From positions 18,992,001 through 19,056,000 of the forward strand of contig NC_087257.1 in assembly GCF_037042905.1 (NCBI RefSeq): DNA of 64,000 nt, in the 5' to 3' direction. Shown here piece by piece: positions 1-12,019 of the stretch. The notes below the pieces were generated by a model. The model was not told where the DNA came from and made no database searches. It saw only the letters and a program-made list of their open reading frames with translations. The position numbers were made by a program, and so were the translations under genes. The number at the start of each line of letters is the position of its first letter. Position 1 is the stretch's first letter. The stretch comes from Lytechinus pictus (Eukaryota > Echinodermata > Echinoidea > Temnopleuroida > Toxopneustidae).

Positions 1-2139
1 CTTTCCGACTTCCAAATACACGGATACTGGAGACTGTATTCAGTCTTATACTTCTGAGACCATTTCTTGGTCTTCTTTTGTTGATTTTCCGCCATTTCGT
101 GTCAATATCAACCCATCAATACGCCGAAATCACACACCGATATTCCACCGCACGACTCGACAAATCCAGCGGCCGCGAGCGCACACGCCTCGCAAAGCTA
201 GCCGGGCCTACCGGCCTGGTGCACAGTGGATTCCCGTTGGGCATATCACATGCACCAGCTTTTCGCTGCTCCTTATTTGTCTGCCTTTCACACAGAATTT
301 AGTAGCAGCGAACGTAATGGAGTTACTACATGCTAAAGTTAGCAGACGATACATGTACTTCCAATCCAATTTGATCAATGTAAAAAAATCGTAATTTCGG
401 GAGGATAAGGATATTAATCGTAAGGGCGGGAGTTGGGATGAATTTTCGGGAGCCTCCCGATGAAATCGGGAGGGTTGGCATCTCTGTAGATGGGTCATGT
501 GAATAATCAAGAATGGGCAGAGGATTTTAAGCAACCATGCCCTCAAGTATTTCCGGTGTATTTGAGTTTTGTTACGTAGGTCATAAAAATCACCTGCTGC
601 AGTGTGAACAGGTACATGAAATTTATCCCAGGAGGACTGGGACTGTGCCGGGATAACTTTTCTGATGTAATGTGAATGCATTTATAGCGGTGTCACCGTC
701 CCGCGACAGCACCGGGATAAATTTGAAAACCAGCGTGAAGACGGTATTAGAGTCACACTTAAATTTCAAATTGCGTGCGGTATAAAAGGCATGATCACTT
801 GGGTCAAAGATTACTGCGTATTAATCAATAAGATGGCCCGTTACTTATCATTTGGGGGTCAGCATTCAAGCATGGCTCTACAAAGTCATACTTCACTCTT
901 AGTCATACGCCCTCCTGGCATCATAACTGAATAATTATTAAGAAGTACTTCAGTTATCTTGAAAATTATCTGCACAAATTGGACTTTTTTTCTTCAATGT
1001 TTTTTTATCCATATCAAATACTTGTACAACAATGCACATAAAAGTTCAGGATGTTTTAAAAAAGACCAAAAGTTAACAAATGTCTCCAATATTCAAAATT
1101 AAATAGTAAATTTGGGATACACACATGTATATGACCTCTTATTGACTATCCAAAAAGTGAATGCTGAACTTGAAATGTGAATAACATACTTCCTGCTAAG
1201 ATTTCCCAACAATAATAATCATAGAAGAACAAGAGTTCAATATATTTCCTGAATTGTACTCTAGACTGGCTTTCTGCCAATCTTCACATTGAATTCTAAG
1301 GATCACCACTATTCCACACCAGTGATACATTTATATAATGAGAATTATTTTGTTAGTTCTTTACGGACAAATTAAGATTTACTCTCTTTGTTACTCACTG
1401 CTAAACTATCTTTAAATTTATCAAGTTACAAACATGTAGATAGTATGTATTAATTACTTACATTTTTAATCTTTCTATTTTCCTGGTGCTACATGTATCC
1501 TTTTGCGATCATCGCATTTCAAATTTTCTTTGTTTACATTTGGGAAGTACTCACATATTCGATGTTGCATATTTATATTGGTTGTTATATTTCCCTACAT
1601 TAATGTAGCATGTATACCTGATCCAAACACCTGTATAATCTTTGGGATTTGCTTTCTTTTCAAATGACTCAAACCTGTTTAATTGCATTTAATAATTTAT
1701 ATTGTTACTAGCATTCAAATCCAGGTGTTTGGGAGTATGCCTTTTCAATCTTTCCTGTGCTGTTGTGTTTTTTTAACATTGTAAATGTCAATGTGTCTTT
1801 CTTTCATGCCTGTGTAAATTTTATTATAAATTAATATTGTCGTTTTTTAATTCATTAACATCTTCAGCTTTGAGCTCTATGTTCTTTTAATAGTCAATAA
1901 ACCTAATGCATTTAATTGAAATAAATAGAATAGTGCACATGATCAAGGAAAAACAAGTGGGTGTGAGAAATATAAATCATGTGTAAAAGCAAACAACCTA
2001 GCAGGCTGAACTGCCGAGAAATAGTTACTTCACTTTCGCACATGCATGTTTTTTCTTGGTTTGACTTTCAATGATGGCCTGATATTACTGCTTTCCTATC
2101 CACACATTAAAAGTACTACATGTACTTCAGGGAGTTCTA
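1..2139. other. No recognisable gene
   Basis: AT-rich non-coding DNA with short open frames only. The stretch 739-905 resembles, with much divergence, the MITE at 52035-52236 (shared core GTATAAAAGGCATGA and ATCAATAAGAT). Nothing else could be identified. Confidence 0.5.
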
Positions 2140-2741
2140 TTAAAGGACAAGTCCATCCAAACAAAAAGTTGATTTGCATAAAAAGAGAAAAATCCAACAA
2201 GCATTACACTGAAAATTTTATCAAAATCAGATGTAAAATAAGAAAGCTACTTTAAATTTTGCTTAATTTCACAAAACAGTCAGGCTAAATGCACATCCTG
2301 GTCGGTATGCAAATGAGGGGACTGATGACGTCATCCACTATTTCTTTTGTATTTCATTATATGAAATATTCTACATTTTTTAATGTAATTTTCTCCTCAT
2401 TGTCGAGTGAAACAACAAATAATTCCTCCCTGAACATGTGGAATTTATAGCATTGTTATGTTCAGTCAAGTTGGTCCTTATTGTCATATATATGTAAAAA
2501 AAAAAAAAGAAACATTGTATAATTCCAACAATAAAAAACAAAATAGTGAGTGAAGGACATCATCTGCATGTCACTGAATTGTGCATATCACTGTTTTGTG
2601 AAAAATAAGTGAAACTTTATTAAAATGTCATATACTTTCTTATTTTATATCCGATTTTGATAACATTTTAAGCATTATGCTCGTTTGATTTTCCTCTATT
2701 TATTCAAATCAACATTTTACTGGGGTGGACTTAACCTTTAA
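2140..2741. mobile_element. TTAA-flanked MITE
   Basis: Begins TTAAAGGACAAGTCCA and ends TGGACTTAACCTTTAA. The terminal ~60 bp on each side are imperfect inverted repeats, followed by AT-rich arms. Both ends read TTAA, which would fit a TTAA-targeting superfamily (piggyBac or Kolobok type). No coding capacity. Confidence 0.6.
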
Positions 2742-3168
2742 TATAAGAATCAAGAACTGATGTGAGTTCCTCCTATTTTTTGGACTAGGGTTAGGAATCC
2801 AGGCTAGCGCTAGCTACATGATGTATGTTGATACATTATCCAACAGCTCTGGGCCCTAGTCACATCTCTTGGATGGAGGAATTAGACCCAGGAATTACAT
2901 GTATAGCCTCAGCCTAGAAGTCTGTCCAAGAGAACACATTGGCCCGAATTCACAAAGGTGGTTTTGAAAACCCACGGTTGAGTCCATGGTTTATGCAGAT
3001 TTCCTATATAAATAACGCTTAATTTACCGCGTATCGGGCGCGTGTATAAAACATGTCCAATGCTGATGCGTGCTTTTGTCACAGTGCGCCAAATTGACGC
3101 CTGTTACCATGGTTAGATACGCTATTTTATTCATGAGTCCACTGTTTGAAGAGTGGACTCATGAATAA

Positions 3169-5128
3169 CAAGTGGAATGCCTCTGGCCGTCTCACCTGCA
3201 TCACGCGATTCAATATAGCAGCAGTGCTGATTTTGAAAACTACTATAACTCGCACAAGATGTTCAGTGATACTTGGTTACTCTTATTTCCACGTTTTATG
3301 AACTAGACCCATACACTTATAGAGATATGATGGTAATTCAACAAATACCCCCAACGTGGCCAAAGTTCATTGACCTTACATGACCTTTGACCTTGATCAT
3401 GTGACCTGAAACTCGCACAGGATGTTCAGTGATACTTGATTACTCTTATGTCCAAGTTTCAAGAGAAAGATCCATCAACTTTCCAAGTTATGATGGTAAT
3501 TCAACAGATACCCCCATTATGGCCAAAGTTCATTGACCTTTGACCTTGGTCATGTGACCTAAAATGCGCAAAGGATGTTCAGTGATACTTCATTACTCTT
3601 ATGTCCAAGTTTTATGAACTAGACCAACACACTTTCAAAGTTATGGCGGTAATTCAACAAATACCCCAATTTGACCAAAGTTCATTGACCCTAAATGACC
3701 TTTGACCTTGATCATGTGACCTGAAACTTGCACAGGATGTTCAGTAATACTTGATTACTATTATGTCCAAGTTTCATGAATCAGATCCATAAACTTTTAA
3801 AGTTATGATGGTAAATCTACAGATACCCCCAATTCGGCCAAAGTTCATTGACTCTAAATGACCATTGACCTTGGTCATGTGACGTGAAACTCATGCAGGA
3901 TGTTCAGTGATACTTGATTAACCTTATGTATAAGTTTCATGAACTAGGTCCATATATTTTCTAAGTTATGATGACATTTCAAAAACTTAACCTTAGGTTA
4001 AGATTTTGATGTTGATTCCCCCATGGACCTATTACGAATGGACATTCAACGAATCCCCTCCTTTGACACAGAGACCGTCGCCGCTAATCCTTTTATAAAC
4101 AGAGCGCTGACAGCTGACACCCATCAAGCCGGTCGTAAAAAACGCTCTCACCATGCTTTCACTGATGGACAGCGGAAATCAATTGTACGCTGCTCCTACA
4201 CATTGCGATGTTGTTCGTTCACTTTATCAACAGCAACGCACAGCAGCGAACGTTAGCGCTATGAAAATGATAGCAGAAACAAGAAAACAGGCGTGCATAA
4301 ACGTATTTTTTACGTACATCGCTAACAACCGGAAATGAAATGCATTGACACCACCTTGCAGATCCGTATATCTATGGCAAAAAAGCACTTGAAATTCGAC
4401 GAAAAAATCTGCGGAAAAACGTTAAAATTTCATCTTTTTCGGACAGTATTGATGTCGATAGTAGCGCTTACCTTCGGTCAGAAGTTGATTTTCATTTGGG
4501 CATAAAATTCCACAGGATTGATGAAATTTAACAGGATTTTTTTTGATGGACAGACGACAATCGCACATTATAGACAGCCTAAAATAATGTACTGAAAAAC
4601 CGGATATGAATTGCGCATTGCATTCTAGGTAATGTAGGGACTTTCCCTTTTGGCAATCGGGGATAAAACATGACCGCCTTTGGTCGAAAGAGGGCCAGTG
4701 ATCGATCGGTGACGATCAATGGGCGAAAGGAGCTTGTGTAAACAATCGCCCCGGGCGGTGGTCGTAAAAACCGCGTAAAGAGAAAGTTAAGGGTTAGACA
4801 GCGATTTTGACAGCTGGAAACAGGTGGTGGTCATAAAATACTCTCGTTGAATGTCCATTCGTAATAGGTCCATGATTCCCCCAACATGGTCTAAGTTCAT
4901 TGACCCTAAATGACCATTGACCATGGTCATGTGACATGAAACTCAGGCAGGATGTTCAGTAATACTTGATTAACCTTATGGCCAAGTTTCATGAACTAGG
5001 TCCATATACTTTCTAAGTTATGCTGTCTTTCAAAAACTTAACCTCAGGTTAATATTTGGTGTTGACGCCGCCGCCGCCGGAAAAGCGGCGCCTATAGTCT
5101 CACTCTGCTATGCAGGTGAGACAAAAAC
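3169..5128. repeat. Dispersed repeat with ~163-bp internal period (copy 1)
   Basis: Starts CAAGTGGAATGCCTCTGG and ends GCAGGTGAGACAAAAAC. The two ends contain inverted GTCTCACCTGCAT/ATGCAGGTGAGAC. The interior is tandem ~152-164 bp units (GATGTTCAGTGATACTT near 3258, 3420, 3573, 3735 and 3899). It is flanked by a 17-bp near-perfect direct repeat at 3152-3168 and 5129-5145 (AGTGGACTCATGAATAA with one A/G difference), which looks like a target duplication. It is interrupted at 4023-4873 by another element. Copy 2 is at 59403-60506. Confidence 0.8.
4023..4873. mobile_element. 851-bp TIR element nested in the 163-bp-period repeat
   Basis: Terminal inverted repeats begin ATGGACCTATTACGAATGG and run ~30 bp (to TCGTTGAATGT on the right side). 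The target GATTCCCCC is duplicated at 4014-4022 and 4874-4882. The uninterrupted site exists once in copy 2 of the host repeat near 60249, which confirms the insertion. A 9-bp duplication would suit Mutator-like or foldback-type elements. No transposase frame. Confidence 0.82.
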
Positions 5129-5722
5129 AGTGGACTCGTGAATAAAATAGCGTTGATAACCACGGCAACAGGCGTCAATTTGGTGCACTGTGACAAAAGC
5201 GCGCATCAGGATTGGACATTTTTCATACACGCTAAATTATATAGGAAATCTGCATAAACCGTGGACTCAACTGTGGGTTTTCAAAACCACCTTTGTGAAT
5301 TCGGGCCCTGGTGTCCCCCGTCATAAAAAAAAATTACACATCCATGTGATCCACTACATTAGTGATCAGTTCCAGTCATAAATGAGCTGTAAAAAGTTTG
5401 ATCTAAATCCCACACACACACAGACATGGAGCAACATCATCACTCAGTGTGTTTTTACTTCTTGACAGACAGACATGTCAGGACATTGTCACGGTTTCTT
5501 TTTTTTTTTGGGGGGGGGGCCTTGCTACTTGGTTTAGATTAGAAATTAATTTTTTGCTCCAATTTTAATGCTTCTTTAGTTTTGGCAGTCTGGGATGAGT
5601 AGGAACAATAAGGTGCTAATGCAGTTTTGCACCAGCCGACTTCAAGAGCATTACATCACCAGTAATTGTTCGCAAATGTCACAGCATGTTTCTCAATCTC
5701 AATCACATTTCAAGGTCAATAT

Positions 5723-8268
5723 CACCCATGGGTTCATTTCATCTCGCGTGCAAGGGAATATCATATGCACGCGAAACACATGACACATGCAAATATATAT
5801 CATGGGCTTTTGCCCAAATAAAATATAATATCACACAAGTTTGGATTTCACATTCTGCTATGACACTTACCGAACCATTAAGATCCTTTGGTGACTTCTC
5901 TTTTAAGTTTCCTTTAAAAAAAAAAAAAATTTCTTGATCTTCAGTGAAGATTTCACGTTGATGCCCTTCGGTCAGCGACGAAATCAATTTTTGGCCTAAA
6001 GAGGGTGCGCGATTTATATCCATATCAAAGACACAAGGGAAAGACTAGGCACCTAAACTATTTTACACACAAATCGACGCAAGGCATTACGCGAAGTCCG
6101 TGAAGTGTCCAATCTTTTCATTGTATAGACTTTGGTATACCGTATTATTGACGTTAGTTAAAGCTTGTACTGCTGGTTTCGTTCCAGGTACGTATATTTT
6201 TTCAATTTTTTTTATTAGTCGTTTTAAATTATTTGCAAAAAAGTGTTATCATCGCCAATAATAATCTTGAATTATGATTTTGAAGGTATTTCATTTATTG
6301 GTGCCCATAATTAGTCAAGTAATCATAAGAATTGCGCATTCAAAGAATTTAGACAGTTATAAAATTACCGAGGAGCTGAATCAAGGTTGTGAAATTTATA
6401 AGCGCCACCAACGGGCTTCCTTGTATTTCCGTAGAAGAGACATGCGAAGTCACTTTCCAGGCCGAGGTAAGCGAATTTGCTCTTTTTTGTACGATTTTTA
6501 TTTCCATATTAAATTTTAAATTATGAGTGTATTGCTACTTACCGGAAAGAGCCCCGGTGAGTAGTGAGAAGGAGTTTCGGCAAACATCGCTTCATTGCAG
6601 AAGTAATATTCGAAATCGAAATCCAGGGTCGAACGCGGTCCAGTGTACGAGGTTAGTATAGCCTACATACCAGTACTAACCTCGTACTAGTGGGAGTGGG
6701 TCAATATATGCCCACCACTTTTCTGAAAATATCTGGAACAGCTGTATTATGGTTGGATCTAGGTCGAATTCTCATTCAGACATCGCTTCCCTTCGCAATG
6801 GCCAATAGGCCGAGAGATCTACTTGGCTTTGGTGTTACTGTAGACCCTCTACTACTACTACTACTACTAGTAAGTAGTAGTACTAGTTTCGGAATTTTGA
6901 TATATGGAATTGAAATGAAGTTACCCTAGACTAGTTTTATCCTGTTATTAGTAACACTAACACTTACATATATACAAATTAAGTCTCCAATATGGGAGAA
7001 TCTCCCATATTGGCCGTGCGCCTATTACGTTACAATACTAGTGGGGATGTATGTGGTGGACCTTAAAGTTTTGCCAGGAAATTCTCTCAAACTCAAAGAC
7101 AAAGTCGGCCGGCACCAGTGCGAAAGTCTACTGCAGCTGCAATTAAAGGGGAATCCAACCCAAATAAAAACTTGTTTTTATAATAAAAAGAAAAATCAGC
7201 CAAGTTGATAGGTGAAAGTTTGAACAGTATTGGACAAACAACAAGAAAGTTATGAATTTTTAAAAGTTGTAAATATTGGTAATCACTATGCTCATGAAGA
7301 CTTCAAATTGGCCGCATATGGGATGTCATAGTGATGAAAGGCAAGGACTACTCTTCCATGTACTCCAATACATATTACGGCTAAAATGTCATTGCTGAAG
7401 TAATATTTGCCGAAACTCCTTCTCGCTACGCACCGGGGCTCTTTCCGGTAAGTAGCAATACATAAAAAATTATACATATGATTTTGAAATGATTTCATGA
7501 TAAAAAGAGCAAATTTCGCTTAACTCGGCCTAGCAAGTGACTTCGTTTGTCTCTTCTACGGAAATACAAGGAAGCCCGTTGGTGGCGCTAATAAATTTCA
7601 CAACCTTGATTCAGCTCCTCTGTAATTTTATACCTGTGTCTAAATTCTTTGAATGTGCAATTCTTATGATTAATTTACTAATTATGGGCACCAATAAATG
7701 AAATACCTTAAAAATATAATTCAAGATTACTATTGGCGATGATAACACTTTTTTGCAATTAATTAAAAACGATGACTAATAAAATAAAATTGAAAAAAAT
7801 ACACATGCCTGGAACGAAACCAGCAGTACAAGCTTTAACGAACGTCAATAATACGGTATACCAAAGTCTATACAATGAAAAGATTGGACACTTCACGGAC
7901 TTCGCGTAATGCCTTGCGTGGATTTGCGTGTAAAATAGTGTAGGTGCCTAGTCTTTCCCTTGTCGTGTCTTTGATATGAATATAAATCGCGCGCCCTCTT
8001 TAGGAGAAAATTGATATCCATGCCAACCAATTTTTATCTCCGTGAAATCTTCACTAAAGATCAAGAAAATATACATATTTTTTTAAAGAAACTTCAAGGA
8101 GAAGTCACGGAAGGATCTAAATGATTCGGTAAGTGTCATAGCAGAATGTGAAATACCAGATTATGCGTGATATTTTATGTGGGCAAAAGCCCAATCTATT
8201 TTCAATGTGTCGTGTGAATATGACTGATATTCCTTCGCACGCGAGACGATATGAACCCATGGGTGGGT
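5723..8268. mobile_element. Foldback element with ~860-bp inverted arms
   Basis: Arms 5723-6577 and 7405-8268 are inverted copies, diverged by indels and substitutions. Shared landmarks include CACCCATGGGTTCAT at the outer tips, GCGTAATGCCTTGCG, TACTGCTGGTTTCGTTCCAG, GGGCTTCCTTGTATTTCCG and the inner GGAGTTTCGGCAAA. The ~830-bp centre is unrelated. No open frame of note and no clear target duplication. Confidence 0.75.
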
Positions 8269-9380
8269 GTCTGGAGAAAAAAATTATTTTTCTTATTTCA
8301 ATAAAATATCACATTTTCTTTGTGAATTTGAAGAGAAATGACCTTCAGACTGACAGAAATGTAACATTTTTGAAAAAAATCAAATTATTGGCTGCAAAAA
8401 AGAAGAATTAAATTAGGTCAATTTTCAGCATTTCTCTGCCATAGTCATAGACTGTGTAGTTAAGAAATGGACACACACAAATCCAAATTTTTAGCTTCCG
8501 AGAGCTGTTATAAATTTATTTATAATTATAGTATGCCAAAAACTTGTCCATAAAGAGTCCAATAGGATTTTTTATGCTCTATCTGATGGTATGATTTTTA
8601 TAAAGATTTGGAAACCAGATCACAATGAAAAAATGGCGTCAACGTGAAAAAAATTGTGCAAAACAGAAATTTCATTTTTCCATAGAAAACGCATGGAGAA
8701 ATGAATCTCAACACACACAAAAATAAGGGTTTGCAATAATGTTGTAACCCGCACCCGTTGCGGTACGGGTTAACCTGCCGGTATGCCCCCGATCGCGGGT
8801 TGCGGGCCGGGCCGAGTTTATTCTCAAACCCGCAGACCGTCATGCAAAAAAAAGGGGAGAAGTAACGACGCATAATATTAATAAAAACATTAACAATGAA
8901 AATTGAGTTAGGATCATGTGCTTCTTACGTGGCGGATTCTTTTAGAGACGTAGATATTTCCTTTAAAAAAAATGCTGGCGTATTTTTGTCTTGTGAACAG
9001 TGGACAGGACTGAGACAGTTCGACATAAATACATCGAGTTGCTCTTTCGAAGAAGGAGCGCGCGCCAGTGCAGCGCAGCACAGTCTAGTAAAAAGCAATC
9101 GCATAGGCCAATGAAACTCGATGTTGAGTTTCCCGTCCCATTTTTTCCAGCTCATAATGAGGATTTCATTATTCATTATTTTCCAGAAGATGAAAGTTTG
9201 ACCTTTTGTAACCTTTGAACGCACTTTTATTCTGTGGAACTGTCTTGAAGCCAGGGAGCAAATCAATCATTTTTTTTCGGGGGTTCCATTTTCATTTTTT
9301 TTTAATATTTCAGGGTCTCCATTTCTACCGTTTTGGAGGCTACTTTTTTCATTTCGGGGGCTCTTTTCAAATGCTACGTT

Positions 9381-10176
9381 TAGGGACAGTGATTTTCCGC
9401 GATCGCGGAAAACGGACGGAATTCACGGAAAGGGTGTTTTGAAACGGAAAGTGTCATTTCAAACGGAAAATCACGGAAAACATATTTTCCCTCAAAATAC
9501 ACAGAATAGCAACAGAAATTACTCCAAAATCACAACAAAATGAGAATATTAAATGGCCACAAAACCCCAGAAAACACAATCTCACTTCGCTACTTTCATG
9601 ACAATTCACACATCGTGACTGCACTCGACATCAGCACACTTGATTGTACCCCGCACCGTACCCGTACCCTGCCGCCGGCGCCGGGTTGGGCTTCACATGC
9701 ACACACATATCGTTCACTGCACGGTCGTGTGTTGCTGCCCTCTACGTTTGAAGATGTAACAGCACAATATCGTGGTCTTAAAATCCAAGATGGCGGATTG
9801 GCAAAAGCCGTTGACTGATGATAACGATGTCCAAAAAACCCCAAAATTATCGATGAAATATCATTTCACCGTGAAATAATGCTAATAATGTGAAAGGTGA
9901 GGATGTATGCATGCTAAATAGGGTTGGAAAAATATTTTATGCACCCGCATAGATCCGATTAGAACGGATTCTATTGCGTTGTTGGTACAGTAGCAGATAC
10001 AAATTTTGACCAGTGCGAGTGTACGGTATTCAATGTGTAAACGGAATTGTCACTTTTCCGTGTGTACAAAGTCTATGGGGGAAACGGAATTTCCGTTTTC
10101 TGACATGCTGAAACGGAATTTGAGATTTTCTGAAACGGAAAAGGCAACTTTTTGAAACGGAAAATCACTGTCCCTA
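9381..10176. mobile_element. 796-bp TIR element nested in the hAT-like transposon
   Basis: Ends are TAGGGACAGTGATTTTCCG and its inverse complement. A 6-bp direct repeat TACGTT abuts both ends (9375-9380, 10177-10182). Both subterminal regions are rich in GAAACGGAAA motifs. Non-coding. Confidence 0.72.
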
Positions 10177-10815
10177 TACGTTTTTGTATTTTGAGGAATC
10201 CCTGTTCACTTATTAAATTAATTATTACTTATTGTTTAATATTGCATGATTTTAAAGTTATTTTTTTCATGCTTAGAATCTTGGATGTGGGTGTGTTTGT
10301 GTGGGTGTGACTATGAGTTGAAGTTGGATATAAATGAATTCAATATCTAATTTCTACTCCATCTAATTCCAGTACTTGGCCATGTAATAAAGGCCCACAA
10401 ACCCTAACTTTTCCTGATGTTCTTTGAAAACGCAGATCTCCACGAAAATTGCATTTCTCTATGGGGGAGTCTAAATTTGGTGAGAATGAACTCATTAATA
10501 ACTTAAATATACATGACAATGAAGAAATCATCTAACTTTATTGGCAGTTTTGAATAATATTCCCGAAATATAAACTCTGTCTGAAACATAAAATCACCAT
10601 CATTGAGGCCTTTACAGAGCGAATTGTCCCCCAGAGCTCTGGCAGAGAGACAGAGCTCAGACTGGCTAGCTAGTACAAGCGCCAATGCGTACGTGCGTGA
10701 GCCTCCCGTCGGCCTTGTAAAACAGATTGAGTTTTGTTTGATGATTTTTTTGTCTGATATGCCGTATGACAACTCACCAATGCGAGGTTACTAGACTATG
10801 GGATTTATTGAGGTA

Positions 10816-10952
10816 GCTCGACCAAACCCCGAGCGATGTTCGTGCAGGCTCCACTCCACTTCACTACCGCTACATCGGGTAGGTAGAGCGTAGTGTAGCA
10901 GAAGTGAAGTTGAGTGGAGCCTGCACGAACATTGCTCGAGGTGTGGTTGAGC
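10816..10952. repeat. 137-bp near-palindrome (MITE-like)
   Basis: About 50-bp arms read GCTCGACC...GAGCGATGTTCGTGCAGGCT and the inverse, ending GGTTGAGC, around a ~35-bp loop. Confidence 0.6.
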
Positions 10953-11929
10953 ATGCAGTGTCATTCCATTCACAAAAAAAAAACAAGAAAAGAATTACAG
11001 GTATTTAAATGATATACAAGTAATTGTGACTGAAAAGCTTATATTAATGTTTTATATCAGTTCTGAATCTAGATCTATGTCAAAATAGTAAAGTAATGAA
11101 TTATTTTCAGAATTTGATTTTTAAACGCGGTCCAAATTTCATAACGCGGGCGGGCGACGGGAAACTGAACATCGAATTTGCTGGGCAGCCTGGGCTACAT
11201 GTAGCTAGCGCGCGCTGAGCTGCGGCTCCGATCCGAGGAGTTAATTGCGCAATGCTTTCGATTACGAGATCAGAGCCGACCCATTTCGGGTACAAAGTAA
11301 CCCCAAAAAAATTTTCTCTCCGGAATAAAAGGCGAATTTGCAAATTGTAAGTAAATTCACTCTAGCCTAGGCTAGGTTAGTAGTTGGCATATATTTTCGT
11401 GATTTGAGCCTGTATAGTGTGGGGATTGCAGAAATAATTTTCATTTTTCAAAGATAAATTTACTTGCGGGTTAAAACCCGACGGGTCAGCGGGTCCCGCT
11501 TGCAAATTATTGGATTATACGGGACGGTACGGTTCGGGTTTTCACTTGCGGGTTACAACATTAGTTTGCAATTTATCTCTAAATCCTTATTTAAAATGAT
11601 CATATATTATGATATAAACTTGTCCTTACTGTCAAAAGAAACCCCTGAAATTTCCCTTTCCATACATGCCAAACACAAGTTAATAATAAATTAGTAGCCT
11701 GAACTTCCCCGAAAAAATGTGCCAAATAACTGCCATATTTTCCCCTAAATCAGCCTGTTTTAATTTTTATGCTGACTTTTCAGTGTGGCTTCGCGCTTCA
11801 GACACCCTATTATTATTAAGAGTCGAGCACCGAACAAACTGAAAAATCAACAATAGTCGACTACATTTCATGTAAAAAAGATTAATGTTCGATTTAATAA
11901 GTTCAATTTTGGGTGCAAGACATTGCGTA

Positions 11930-12019
11930 GACAGCTGGCAGCCGTCTGTTTCGAGGAGTTTTTTAACATTTTTTTTTTTATATTCTCCTCGTACACAGAC
12001 GGCTTGCTAGCGTGCAGCC
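11930..12019. repeat. Short inverted repeat with T-rich loop
   Basis: Arms CAGCCGTCTGTTTCGAGGAG and CTCCTCGTACACAGACGGCT surround a short poly-T loop. It could form a hairpin; family unknown. Confidence 0.4.

Larger units (their letters stand above)
2941..5307. mobile_element. MITE with ~200-bp terminal inverted repeats, split by later insertion
   Basis: Left end GGCCCGAATTCACAAAGG and right end CCTTTGTGAATTCGGGCC head inverted arms 2941-3149 and 5130-5307. They share blocks such as CTGTGACAAAAGC/GCTTTTGTCACAG. The element would be about 400 bp if the 163-bp-period repeat at 3169-5128 were removed. Its own target duplication was not found. Confidence 0.7.
8737..11563. mobile_element. hAT-like non-autonomous transposon
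   Basis: Perfect 17-bp terminal inverted repeats TAATGTTGTAACCCGCA are flanked by the 8-bp direct repeat GTTTGCAA at 8729-8736 and 11564-11571. GC-rich subterminal CCCGCACCCG/CGGGT motifs follow inside both ends. An 8-bp duplication with a TA-starting TIR fits hAT. No transposase could be read. It carries a nested element at 9381-10176 and a palindrome at 10816-10952. Confidence 0.8.
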
